Source of the DNA: Jacaranda mimosifolia
Lineage: Eukaryota > Streptophyta > Magnoliopsida > Lamiales > Bignoniaceae
Direction of reading: 5' to 3'
NCBI GenBank assembly: GCA_018894105.1
Contig: CM032126.1
Span: 3,499,001-3,563,000 of the forward strand
DNA length: 64,000 bases
A program made the position numbers and the translations under genes. Of this stretch, positions 23,821-37,500 are shown piece by piece; the stretch's first letter is position 1, and the number at the start of each line of letters is the position of its first letter. The notes beneath the pieces were generated by a model. It ran no database searches and was not told where the DNA came from. It was given only the letters and a program-made list of their open reading frames with translations.

Positions 23821-26800
23821 CAGATATTAAGGGTGGGAAAAATTGTCCATGAAAGCAACCTTAATTCCAAAAATCAAACTTTGTCCAAACATATTTCCCG
23901 TTTGCACGGTGCCAACACATAAATACGCAGTAAAAAAACAGCAAAATATTGAAAGTCCATAGGCTCCACCACCTCCATGGTTGTGCCCAACAAAGTATGA
24001 GTACAAAGACAACACGCGGTTTGGTGCACAGGCGGCGGGAGGAACAAAACAACAGCGCCGTCTGAGGTTGAAATACACAGGGGCTTAATGCTCATGGCCC
24101 CCCTCCCCCCTAGAGAGTTTTTAATGAATCCCATAGTTCTACTATGCATCCACACCAACTATTTCATAAATAACGCAGACATTACTAAATGTGTGGAGTA
24201 CTACAAAAACTCCCAACCACCAACGACATACCGTCTGTCCAATGCAGTTGCAGCCCTCATAAAAATCACCAAACCTCAGCATCAATGTGTGACCTGCTTA
24301 ACGGTTCCTATTCGAACCGTTTCATCAGACCTGGAACTCAAAATAAGTTTTTAGGAGTAGACCCAAGGTTCAAGAGCTAACCTACGTGTCTCTGGTCTGG
24401 AGGGGTCGGGGCAGCAAGGGTCACTCTATGCAGTCTACTATGAGAGAAATTTCAAATTAAGAGAATGTAACCACATCTCCGGTGCAATAAATTCACACAG
24501 ACTAGAGTGGCAGTAAAAATATCAGAAAGAATATAACATCTAGCATAGAAATAAGTGTAACATTGATGGAAAGGTCAGGAAAATGTTATTACAGCATAGT
24601 GATCCAATCTGGACTCGGAGAAAATAAGAATAGACAGGAAACTTAAACACCACCATGAAGACAGAGAAAAGTGGAAACAAATCAAAAGGAGAAGTCATTA
24701 GTCCATTGTCTTTGACTGTAGTAGCTTAACATAATGCACTATGCATTAGCTCTTGCATAAGAAAATAATGGTATGCTATACAATCAAGTCTGGACATATG
24801 ATTACGGGTGTCAAAACATGCATCTAGATTGCAAAAATGTGAAATCTTACAAGTCCCAGAAGTATACTAGATATGATTGAGGTAATATATTAACTAAGAA
24901 AATCAGAAAATGAGTATCCTGCAGCAGCTAGCAATTTAATTTATCCTACAGTTCAAAACAATTTGCTACATCTCTAATTTAAGGAATGAGAAGCACTATG
25001 TTTTCACACATGATGTTAGAAATTACTACCTATTTTGCACTGTCAACATTAACCCTAAAGTTTTAACTTTAGAGAAAAACCATTCTTTCTACTCCTGTTC
25101 CTCTAATCTATCATACATAATTACTTTGTCTTCAGCTAGGAAATGAGAGCATGGTGCTGTGTGTTTAAAGACGTTGAACCTAGTCCTTGGACTTGATTTA
25201 GAGATCTATCATAAAGTAGCCTTACAGCAATGAAGGTGACTCACAAAGCTCATTCAATAGCATAAATGCACGAGCACAAACTAATAGTATATGAGAAGCA
25301 TGTGATGTACATACAGCAAATTTTTATGCCATTACTTTGAAGGTTCAAAACATCACAAGTAGAGAAAAGAATTATCCACAGATGAAGAGGATTACTAGTA
25401 ACATCAGGAAGATAACATAGAAGTTCCAGAAATGTGACATGAGGGAAATGGTATGATCACACCCTCCAAATCCAATGTCCACTTTCCTATAATAAACTCT
25501 CGTAGACTTTCTTTCACAAATTATCGATGACAAAATAACATTTGAATTATATAATAGAAGGGCATGTTCACCAAGTAAAACATATTTGAAATCTATAATA
25601 CTTGGCGCATATTTTCACATATTAAAAGACAGATTAAGCAATCAAAAGTGTCTGGATATAGCATGCAATAGGTTTACAGCTCTCTGCTCAAGCCACTATG
25701 CCATGCCAGGCTATGAGAGTCAGTTTAGGCAATAAAATGTCTGAGTAGGGAAAAGGCATGTAGAAGATGAAGAAACTAAGCATGGCTAAGAGTAATTCTT
25801 TTATCCACAGGCATGCTCTTTTATGTTCAATTCTGGTCTTGTTATTTTCTTTGTGCTGGAGAGAGATAGATTAGTGAACAACATGGTTAATAATATCAAG
25901 ACGTATATGGTATAACAATATGAAAAACTCAAACTATGACTTGGTAGTAACCATACTAGAAGCTACAAGCAGGTATAAAAAGGATGATATCAGAGGATCA
26001 TAAAGAAGAGACAGCTAAAGCTTAAGCTTATGCAGATGAGCGCAAGTTTGGCACGAGCAACATAAGTGTTTGGCGGAGGAAGCTACGGAAGTTGCACTTG
26101 TCAAAATTCCAGGGTGCATCTCTGAAGATTTTCAATTAGGGCATATTAAGATTCACAAAATTATGAACTAGAAATGCATAACCTAAAATTTCAAGTAGCT
26201 AGTAGCCCAGTACATCAGAGCTGCTTTACCATGAAAGTCAATTAAGTGCCTCATGTGCTCTTGTAAGTAAATCTAAGAACTATAGGCAGCAAGCCCTCCA
26301 TCATTGACAACTTGAAACCATTTATTCAAGAAAGTAAAAGAGATTAGATCCAGAATTACTAACTTGAGGACTTGAGGTGACTGGAATTTTAAAAGAAGAA
26401 GGAAGAGGAGGGGGGGGGGCTGAAGAAAATTTTAACAGTGGAAACCAGGTATCTTGAATCGAACAAGGGTAAATTCATCCAAGGAATTACTAGCTAGTAG
26501 CAGAAAACAACTCATCTATCTTATCAAAGGAGAAAACAGCATCAGAATCATATCAACACAGAAGTTTCAGAATATATCTACACAATCATGTTTATAAGGG
26601 TAAAGTTCGGCACCCGCATCTGATAATATCTAAGTATGCAGTAGCACCCACCTTGTGTCTCACTGAGGAAACACAACGCTGAATTGTGCTTGCCGAAAAA
26701 AAACAAGAGGTAAAAAAGGCACATTTTATTAATCTTCTGCAAAAGCATATGAGAAACAAAAATGCATCAATTACAAAACCACAAAAAATTACATGGACAG

Positions 26801-26918
26801 AGGATACATACCTACAGCAAAAACAATCTAGATGAAATCCTCCAAGTACCAATGCTTTTCAGAAGAGTAAGGTGTATGACAAAACCCCATATAAAACAAA
26901 GGAACATACACAGCACTA
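23821..26918. other. Unresolved low-repeat region downstream of PP2-A15
   Basis: This 3.1 kb is less AT-rich and less repetitive than the flanking intergenic DNA, and in texture resembles the introns of the neighbouring F-box gene. Overlapping short frames at 23827-24354 are not recognisable. The part nearest 26918 must hold the 3' UTR of the minus-strand F-box gene. The rest might be a spliced 3' UTR, a non-coding transcript or a degraded gene; I cannot decide. Confidence 0.3.
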
Positions 26919-29900
26919 TTACTTCAGAAACCCTCTTCTTCTACGTTCTTTCAACTGAATGGGAATAATTGATACAGAGTCAACACAAAGTCCACCTTTG
27001 GAATGGGTGCAGTCGATTTGTTTCATTGAAAACCTCACTTCAGTTGCAGGATCCGATTCAGTCACAATGAATTCACCTACCTTGTAATCTATCCAGCAAC
27101 CACGCTTGTAACTTCCATTAGCATCATCCTGTTCTGTATCATCTAAGAAGCACTCGCATGATGCTTGCTGGCCATCCAAAGTAGACAATTCAAACCGTAC
27201 AGGCTTGATATCCCATCCATGAGTATGATCAAAATTGGAAACACGACGTCCAAGTCTTCTGGAAAATCTTCCAAGGTGAATCCTGAATGACAGAGTATAT
27301 ATATCTGGTGGGAAAGGGAACTTTACCATGCCATCAACTTCAAACCACCATATTTGCTGCAAATAGGCTACAACATTAAATCTGCAAGAACAGAGCAGTA
27401 TAAAGAGGTGGTGCTAAATTGTATATCAGCAGTCCAGCACCAATTTTATATCACTTCCAATTGCAAACACGAAGAAACAAAAGCAAGCTGTCCAAATTGG
27501 CAGGTAGGATATTTTGGGGCCATAATGTTATAATGCAGCATTATCTGTTGGGTTTTGCAAACATGACAAAAAATAAGGCATGCATCACAGATGAAAAAGC
27601 AGGTTTTAGTATAGGCATGTGAGTCATTTTATTGGAGAGTAAAACCGGGATAGTTCATAAAATTGAAATGAAAATAACATCCACAAAGACATTTTAGCTG
27701 AAAAGTTTCACAAATATCTTTAAGTTTTAAGTATTGTGCAGACCACTTAATATAAATCTCACACAGCTAAGGTATAGAAGTAATCTGGACTTGAGACAAC
27801 TATCACTAATTTATTGGCAGGCAAAGTTAAGCAAAATGCCCATTAGTTAACTAATGATAGAATTACTGGTGCAAATACGTTTGACAACCAAGCAATAGTG
27901 GAACTACAAAAAAATGAATTTACATACTAAAGGTATACCGCATGCATAATCCTAAACATGACACACAAAGACAAAGATGCACATAAATTTGAGCTTTCAT
28001 GATCCCATGGTCCTAGGAATGGAAAAGGAAGAAAGACCTTTTACTTCCATCTGATTTCAAGTAACAGCCATGGGACAAATTTTCAAGTGCTTAATAAAAA
28101 CAACTCCATCAATGTCATCATATCAATAAATGAACTCTATCAATTTAAGCAGTGAGACTTTGTTCTTACTATTACATTAGAGGAACCTAATAGTTTTGGC
28201 TTATTAATCTGTGGAAAAAAATCTTATCAAAATTATTGAACTTTACAAATTAAGGATACCCATGCCTGTAAATCATGAAAATCACACAGCTGATAATGCA
28301 CAAAAAACTTACTGACTAGAGCAACTATGATAAAGTGAACCTAACAGCCGAGTGCAAAAGTTTCTGTCACCTCATTTTTAAACATAAATAACTATGTATC
28401 AGCATTCATGCTTGCTATATCAGTTAAAATCCATCACTGCAGCTGGGGAAGTTACTGACTCATGTATTATACCTTTGACAACTATGCCTAAGCCATTAGC
28501 ATCCAACACAATATTCGAGTAATTGTGGATACTCTGCAAAAATTTGGTACAACTTCTTATGCAAAAACTTGCATCCTAGAAGTTCCACAGTTACTCGAAA
28601 AATTTTCTGGGGATACTCTGCAAAAATTTGGTACCCCCAGAGATTCCTTCATGCCATCTGTGATCTGTCATGATTTGGGATGGCAGAATCTCCAATACGG
28701 CGAAATTGCTTGGCCTCGAGATTGCTTGAGTAATCCTAATACCCAATATGTAGATATGAAAATATTAAATGTCCATTTCTAATTGAACAATTGAACTTTT
28801 TCAAAGATTCATCCAAACTTTAGCTTAATATTAACTTTATTAATCAAATTCAGGAAACTGCAAATTACATGGCTTGATATTTTACACAATTTTTGAAGGA
28901 TCACTCAAATAATTATTTCTATTTCCATAGCTTGAAAAAGGTTCACACTCAAATAAGCCCATTTTCTTATCCCAATACAAATTTTTTGACTAGATATGAA
29001 AACAAGTTGAAATGAGACAGCCATCTTAAACCTCATATACCAATTGCTTGTAATTCTTAGCAATTCACTACTTCCAAAGTTATCAGAAAATTAAGGTACT
29101 GGAGTCATGTAAAGCAGCCCCTGTAAATGAGATAGTGAAAGAAATTCAACATGTGGACATATCAACATTAAAATTTATCCAGGACTTCCTTTTGAAGGTT
29201 GTGGTCCAAGTAATAGGAAGGAGGAGTTGTTGAAAATTATTGTTCTATACAACATCATAATTAAATTGCACAGCAGCACATGTCCACAAATAATTAGAGA
29301 TAGTGCAAATAAATTTGCGGTCAATTTGCACAAATTTAACTAAGAGTACATAGAACACGACCATATCTAAAACCAGTTCAAAATTTTTGATATCATTCAA
29401 TAATGACATGTCCAGACGTAGAGAATGCGAGGCATAAGAAGTTGAAAACTAACCTAGATTCTTCTGTTGGAACCCAATTCCAATATCTCCTGTCCTCAAT
29501 GCCTGTTATTGCCATTGCCTTGGCTGATATTGACATGCAAACTCTCCCAGTAAATCTGTCAACCCATACCACCTGCAGTTGGCACACATGAATGAAAAGT
29601 ATGTTTAGAAGAATCGAGTGAAAATGCAAACTGAGAATGTGTAAAAGTTTACTTCTCATTTTGCCCATCAATATTCTCAAAGAAATTGATTTAACCAGAT
29701 CTTTTGATTCCATTAAGCTCAAGTAGTAATCTACCTCAGGAACTTAATAATTTGAAAGAAAAATGATGGGTAAGAATGTTGAGAATTTCAAATCTTGACT
29801 ACCCCAGATGCACATTTTTAACACAAATAAAAGAATCCTTTTAGAACAAAATCAAGTTGCATTCACTAATTGAAACAGATAATAGCCCTATGATCATTAG

Positions 29901-30612
29901 AACTAGCAAATAAATTTAAGAAGGAGAAGAAGAAGCAACTTAGAAATGATGTGTGGAAAAATGTAAACTTCGTTCCAAAATTAAATTTCAATTAAAAATA
30001 GAAAAAATTCAACCATCAATTTCAATGCATAATTGAGAGAAAAATAATATTCACACAAAAAAAATTCCCCAATCCCAATTTCGACACAGTCGAGAAAAAT
30101 AATTGACTACAAAAAAGAAAATAAACAAATAAACAAAAAACAAAATCCAAATCGCTGCAACAAATCAAGTAGCGCAGATGTTCGAGTCAACTCAATTCCA
30201 GCAGAAAAATAAAGGAAAAAATCAGAGTTCCAGTAACAAATGTAATAAAATAAATTTATACTGAAATACATATGGAAATAAAGATATATTGAAAACGTGC
30301 CTTGTTGCCGTCGTCAAAGGGAAGAGGGCGGGAGAGGAGGGCAAAGATGTCCTTTTTGGAGAGGTTTTGACGGACATCGGGATGGGAGAGGAGTTGGAGG
30401 AGGTCGTGGTAATTGGAGGGAAGCTTGGCCTCCCAAACGGCGTCGGATGAAGCGGCGCCACGGAAGGCGCGGTTTAGGCGAGCCAAATTGCATATCTCCG
30501 GCGGCGTAAGATAGAGGAACACGCACGCCACACAACTCTCCGGTATGTCCCCCAGACCCGGCCTACCGTTGCCCGACCCGTTCTCGGTCAAATTCGATAA
30601 TGATGCCCCCAT
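26919..30612 (-). CDS. PP2A15: F-box protein PP2-A15 (F-box plus phloem protein 2 domain)
   Basis: Three minus-strand exons, 30301-30612, 29454-29572 and 26919-27381, join in phase to 297 residues. The start MGASLSNL is that of PP2-A15 proteins; an upstream in-frame ATG at 30651 is probably in the 5' UTR. Residues about 20-65 form the F-box (IPESCVACVFLYLTPPEIC, then LNRAFRGAASSDAVW), which binds SKP1/ASK in SCF ubiquitin ligases. From about residue 105 the PP2 (Nictaba-like) domain follows, with WVDRFTGRVC, GIEDRRYWNW, LQQIWWFEVDG, HGWDIKPVRFELS and MKQIDCTHSKGGLCVDS. The protein probably selects glycosylated targets for ubiquitination in cytosol or nucleus. The first intron uses a GC donor (AAG|GCACGT), the site that aligns the conserved DDGNK-VWVDR junction. 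Confidence 0.92.
28527..28634. repeat. 24-bp direct repeat in PP2-A15 intron 2
   Basis: A 24-base sequence beginning GGATACTCTGCAAAAATTTG occurs identically at 28527-28550 and 28611-28634, within the 2.07 kb intron 27382-29453. No function is evident. Confidence 0.85.
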
Positions 30613-33600
30613 ATAATACGTAAATTTATATTGTACTCCGTTGTTTTCCACTAGAGAATATTCCGGCGGTGGTGGTGGAGCGACGCCGTGGGGGGTAAGC
30701 GAGTGGAGAGGGAAAGAGAATTTTGTTTTCTGACTGCACTACTGCTCCGCCATTACTTTTTCTTTTGTGCGTATTCGCGTTTGTATTATTTTATTTTCTT
30801 TCTGTTTTAATCCAACCCAACGTTGTTTTGAGTGTTTAGAATTGAATCAACCGATTCCCTCATCTCATATGTGTGTGTATATATAGTGTTTCGATTGTTT
30901 ATTTTAATATTACATAATAAATATACAATTCAATCCAAACAAACCAAACAAATGAGCTCTTAGAGAATAATAATTCCTTTAATTGTAACAATTATTTGAG
31001 ACATAATTATTTAAAAGTATGAATTCATTTATAGTATATTTGACTAAATTTATTTAAAATATCTTATAAGTTCTTACGTATTATAAGATATTTTCGAAAT
31101 TTATAAGATATTATATATTTTTTTAAAATAATAATAAATTCTTAAAATATTTGAATAAACTAAAATTTTGGATCTTATAATATATTAGTAATGACAATTT
31201 TATAATTAGTATGATTAAAATTAGAAGAGTTCGTTGAGATTTTAAAAATAAATTAGGAATTTCTTACTTTTATAAAAAGAGCTTATAAGCTCTTTTTAAA
31301 AAAAAAAAAATTCACAAAACACTTTTTAACATTTTATAAGCTCTCGAATATCTTATAAAGATGTTTGAAGGAGCTTATAAGCTCTCTCAAACATCCTCTT
31401 AATATAATTTTATTAAAATGACGATTAAGTTATATTTTTTTATTATATAAATAATCAATTCATAATTATTGCGACAAATAATAAAAATTCGGATGCATGT
31501 AATTAAATTTTGAGTTAATAACGCAATTTTTTATCACAAATGATTATAATTTTGAGAAGATCGAAAGACTTTATTAGCCGCGTGACAAATATTAAAATAT
31601 CCAATTGTTTACATTGGGGGGGGACAAAGATATTATTCATTTTAGTATTTATTCAAATTGCACCAAAATCAATTATTATTATTGATATGATAGATATAAA
31701 TCAATGTTAAAATGTAGTTGGCTTTGATATATAGGCATATTTATATTATTATAAGATTTTTGTCAATGTGTTAATTAGTATTAAGCTTAAATCCAAAATT
31801 GAGTTTTCAAGTGGATGTTGATTTTGGTGGGTTTTGGAGTGTCTTGAAAGAAGAAATTCTCAAACACCATAATTGTGAGGAGACTTGCATTGTTTATAAG
31901 GAAGAATAAAATAAAATGGTAATAATTGCAAAAAGAATAAAGGTAAATTTCACTTTTACCCCTCTATGCATGAAAATTATGAAAACATGTTCTCAATTAT
32001 GAAATAATATATTTTTTAATTTCACCTCCTTTTCAGTATATTTTGAAAAATATAAAATAAATTTTTTTTATAAAACTTGAATTTAATAATACAAAGATAT
32101 TAATTAAAATTAGATCAACTATAAAATAGTATTATTAAATGTTATACTAAAACAATAATTTTTAGCATAAAAATCTTTATTCATACTTATGATATATATA
32201 CTTTAAGTAATTAATGCTTTTAAGAAAAGTTCGAATAAGTAAAATGACAAATTTCCTCAGTATTGATGTAAGTGGATAGTATATAATATTTTGAAAGCAA
32301 AAGAACTCCATAAAATAAGTTTATAATTTTGGGAGACTGATTATCTTATAAAAAAAGCAATTAAAATGATCAAATAATTATAATTATTTATTAAAATACG
32401 ATCTAAAGTCAGAATATCATGTATGACGATTAGCTCCTGTCCTATATCTAAGGTCAAAAAATTAATTATCGGCTTACATTCTCATTCTTTAAATTTAAAA
32501 TTATTTGTTTTATACATTTTGTTTGTTTTGACATTAGTCCTATGGTTGTTAATAATTCAACGGATAAAATTAATTAATTATATAAAATTTTATTTTTAAA
32601 ATAGTTTAAGTATAAAGATCGACTATGCTAATTATAGTTTATCCAATTTAAATTACTTTTCCAATATTTAAGTTTAAATAATAATTTAAAAGTATTTTCT
32701 CAAAAAATTTGTGCAGGAAAATAGTAAAGATAAAATTTGAAAGGGTCAAATAATATACATATTTTTTTGAGTTTGTGGGAATGGAATACTATATACATAT
32801 ATTAGGGGGGTCAAAGTGAAATTTACCCCAAAAAGGAGAAAATGGAAACGTTTTTAAGATTGCTTTGGGACATTAAAGTGGATTGTCATTGGAAAGGCAA
32901 TAGTCCAAATTAGTCAAAAAAAAACCTTACGTGGAAAGAAAATTCATGTCCCCTTGCTATTTGTGGAACAACAATCAAATGAAACTCCTTTTGTTCATAC
33001 TCTTTTGGTTCTTAATTATTAAAAGTTAGTGATGTTGCTAATTATTTTAAATGAAAGAATATTTTTTTAAAAATTTCATTTTAAAAGATAAGCTTTATTT
33101 GGGGACATTCACATAAAAGTAATAAATTTAAGATGAATGGAATATATGCCAATTCTTCGTACATTCTTGATTTGAGACATAGATAATAAATGTTTAAAAA
33201 AGAAAAAAAATTAGAGGGTACTTGGTAAGTTATTTAAAATATTTCAGTATATATATCATATAGAGCACATTTAAAATTTATAAATTATTTTAAATTTTAT
33301 TTTAAAGTAAGATTTCAAGTGCTTATGTAAAATAAAATTATAGAATTTATATTATATTAGTAACGAACATTATAATTTATATTATTGAACTGAAAGAAGT
33401 TGTTACATTCTCAAATTTTATACGTGTGATACATATTTCTTCTATTTCTCCAATCAAAGCTCTTCGTATCGCAATGCCTATTGTCAGCTTGACCTTTCAT
33501 AAGTGGATGCAAAATAAAGCACCCATAATAAATTCGTTTACTATCAATTCTTGATTCAATACACTTTCATTATAGCGTCCAAGTAGATACTGTTACTTTC

Positions 33601-33941
33601 TCTTCAACCATAGTAATATTATTTTATTTGATTGAATTATTTATTTATCTTGTTTCTCTTGAAATTTCTTTATTGTTCATTTCTACACGTGCATTTGTTT
33701 TTAGGGTCTACAGCCATTATGCGGCACATGGATTATATTCCATACAAAAGTTAATAGTATACCACCTCTACAAATAGTTCGCAGTGCTGCATTATTTTCT
33801 TTAAAAAGGGTTGGAGTTGATCTCCTTAAAGCACTTATATTTTACAATATATTATTTTAGGAACTTATAGCTTTCATTTCTAAAATCTTATCCCAATTTC
33901 AATTTACACAGATTTCGCTCAAACACAATACTAATCCAAAT
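30613..33941. other. PP2-A15 promoter and gene-poor AT-rich DNA
   Basis: The first 150-200 bases are GC-richer and probably hold the PP2-A15 5' UTR and core promoter. Beyond about 30.8 kb the DNA is AT-rich and no coding potential is seen on either strand. Confidence 0.45.
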
Positions 33942-34556
33942 TAGGCATAGAAATAGGTTAGGCTAGGCTTTGGCTTAAATAGGATGGGCTCATTATGCAA
34001 ATGACGAGTTTGAACCTAGCTTACTATCTATGATAGACATTTTTTTTAATGTTAGGCCTAACTTTTTTAATAAATTCTAAAGTTTTAAATTGGCCTGAAA
34101 GCCTACCTAAAAACATATTTTCTATTAAGGCTTTCAATTAAGTCTAAACATCACATAAATCTAAATCTTTAATATAATCAAACTTATAATAGACCTTGAT
34201 AAGAAATAATTAAAATGATAAATAACAAATGCATAATTATGAAAGTTCAAATTTAAGTATAAAACAGTATTATTTCACTAGAAAACAATACTAAACAACA
34301 TAACAAATCATATAATGGACTAATTAAAGAAATCAAATACAATTATTTATTTAATCTTATATTACTATTATTGTAGTTTTTATGTGAAGAATTATGAACG
34401 AGCCGAATTGTTAGGTATTGCAAGCTTTTAGAAAAGCTTAAGTCTAGTATATGTAGTTAAAAAAACTATTTTTTAAGCATGAGCATGACCTTTTTATTGA
34501 ATAAGTTATGCCATAAGCCTTTAACAAGTAGTCTGACTTATTATCATCCCTATTCC
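33942..34556. repeat. Possible MITE (weak inverted ends)
   Basis: The left part (TTAGGCATAGAAATAGGTTA) and the reverse complement of the right part (AGGGATGATAATAAGTCAGA) are loosely similar, with matching AGGC-rich blocks inside. This resembles common plant MITE ends, but no clean target duplication was seen. Confidence 0.3.
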
Positions 34557-37500
34557 AAATAGAGAATAGTCTAAGTGAATATTAGTGAGGGGATAAATAT
34601 ATATTTTAGATCTTTTGTCCAAATTTCTTCCACAAAAAGTGAACTAAGGTGATCAATAAATTAGGTCAATAAAGTCATTCGCACATACTCTTAACAGGTT
34701 TGCTTCGATATAATTTTATTCATCTTTATATAATAAAACTATATAAAAAACCACAAATTTCAAACGACAAATAATGAAAGAAACACATACACATTTTAAA
34801 AGAAAAATATTATACTTATGTACTCTTTAATAACGTATCAACCTTATTTCGATGTGTTTTTGAATAATTTTTTTAAAGCGATTTCATTATTATCTTATAA
34901 TTCTTTATGTATAAAGTAACTACCATTAACAACGGCTTCTATTATTACTCTATAACTCGACTACTATAATTTTACCATAATTTTTTTATTTGCGTAAAAT
35001 TCTAAATAAATAAATAAAAATTCTGAAAAAAAATTATAATATTATGTAAAAAAAATTATAAAAGTTTTAGCATGTGTAAAAAAAATCACTAATTAAAAAT
35101 AAAAATCAAAAAATTGCCACATCAGCTATCCTTTTAGACAAATTTATCCTTGCATTCTGATAAATCACAGTTATTTTATATACTCTCAATTCTATCCGAA
35201 AATACATAAAATAAATAAATAATAGTTCATGCATCCATTTAGATCGACAATATTACGTTCAATTCATCCAAAAATTTAACAAAAAAAGTAATTTACTCAA
35301 GTAAATACGAAACATATGGTACTTTTGAGAAGATAACTTGTCATTTAATAATAATAATAAAAAGGGTAATTAGTGAAATAAATAAGAAACATATGGTACT
35401 TCTAATGAGGTAACTTGTCTGTTGTTGCTCTGAAAGGAGATTGATTGCTGATAATGTATTAAGTATTAACACTATAATTTCATTTAATTATTGTTTTAGT
35501 ACAAATTTAGATTGATAACCGCCACGTGTAACTGTATGAGCAGTGGCATTTCCCGACAGGTTACAGAGAAAAGCGTTGTCAACGTGGCACACGTGCTTGT
35601 CATTAAACAAGGATTATCTTTTCTCATTAAAAAAGTAGTAACATTATCTGTATGGGTTTACCAAAAAAAATTAAGATAATCAATTAGTGTTAATGATCTG
35701 GCGCATGTAACAAATTACTTAGGATTTACAACCCTTTTTTGTTTGCTTCTTGGAATTCTTGCCTTAATTTAAGCTCAGCGTGACTTGCTTAAGGAATAGA
35801 GTCAAATTTGACTTGTTCGTATGCTGTATTAAACAAAGCTTGTGAACTTTTCGAGTTGAGATATTTGACTAAATTGATCTAACAACCTGATTTAACATCG
35901 AAGTATGTGTTAAATCATTTTAATTGAATCCTAATTTAATCTAATATATTCAAAGTTAAATTATAATTTAATCTAATTCAATCATGTAATGACATGTATT
36001 ATAAGGCATGCCTAATTTCTTATTTCCTTTTAATATGAAACAATCTTATCGCAAATTTATATATATATATATTGGTGATATCGAATTACGGAATTGCGCC
36101 ATACTTGGTGATAAATTTGAGTCTCATTAGGACAAAAATATTTATGGGTACAACATACACGTGTCTGTTTTCAAACTCCTCGATATATGGATTTTTTATG
36201 ATACAAAATTTTGTCCAACATCTCCATAAACCCAGCCTCACAAGGTTGCAGTCAATTATATCTGAATTTTTCTCTCAAAGATTCGTTTTTTGAATGTAAA
36301 TCTCTATCTTTTTGCAGCTACAATCTAAAACCCATATCCAACCTCTAAAATTATTTCTGAACACTAGCCAGCTCTCAACCTATAAATATATTAGCAACAA
36401 GCGATCACCAAGCGGGATTAAAAGAAAAGAGCCTTGACATGCCAAAACTTCATTTGCATGCCCAATGCCTTATTTTAAGCCCCTTGATTTATGAGTTTCC
36501 AGTGATACAAATTTTATCCAACACTAAAAGCGTTTAGGGTCTTTTTTTTTTTTTAAACATCTTTCAATGACGAATTTATCCTTTCAACAAAACAATAGAT
36601 TTAGGGTCTTAAAGTAGTTTATAAGTTGATTTTCCTTCTACACTCGTTAGATTCATTTTTATAAGAATAAAATCTCATTAAATATATAAATGAGATAATA
36701 CTTTATAAAATCAAACTAAACTAATGATTAAATTTAAACATCATCATACTTCCTGACTAATTAGGTGAGTTGAACCAATCTAGCTATGAAATTGAATATC
36801 CCATTTGCCTGCACGCTGGGTTAAAAACTTTTATGTTGTGAAAGATACCCTCAAAATGTACTATTCTAGATTCAACAAACCGACCAGCTTTTCACACAAA
36901 CAAGCAGAATTTATATCACTTAATAATTACTTACCTCCCCCGGTTTAATTCTCCACTTTTCCAAATGATACTTTACTTTTACTTTTTGTCTCATTTCACC
37001 TAACTAAACCAAATTAATTAATCAGGGTTGTTAGGGAGAAAAATTGACACTTTGAATCAAGGAACTAAAATATATAAATGGTACATTTCTCAAGTTTTTT
37101 TATATTGCAAGTTGCAAAAATGAATTATTTAATGCATGTGGATGTGCTTTTACCATCTAAGGAGTGAGTGGTCTGATGATTTGGTCAAAGATTTGGTTTT
37201 TGAAGTTAATACACTCACAATAATGGATATGGACCATTCCTTGGTAGCCTTACTTTAATCTTTCTTATGATACAATGTTTTATTTTCTATTCTATTGAGG
37301 TTGATAGTTTTTATCAATTCAAGTTGTGTATATTTCTTTTGCCACATGTTAAGGTAATTTTTATAAGACAAAACTTTTTAACGCATTTATCGTTTGATTT
37401 CATAATGAAATTTCACGGGTCAAACTTACTTTTTCTTTTCGGCGAGCACTTAAAAGAATCGGGAAATGCACTTACATAAAATACGCAGCAGAATGCATCA

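Noticed and set aside
23827..24158. Three overlapping minus-strand frames
   Set aside because: None resembles a known protein and splice structure could not be supported; left as unresolved.
30222..30535. Frames overlapping PP2-A15 exon 1 on both strands
   Set aside because: Shadows of the F-box exon in other frames.
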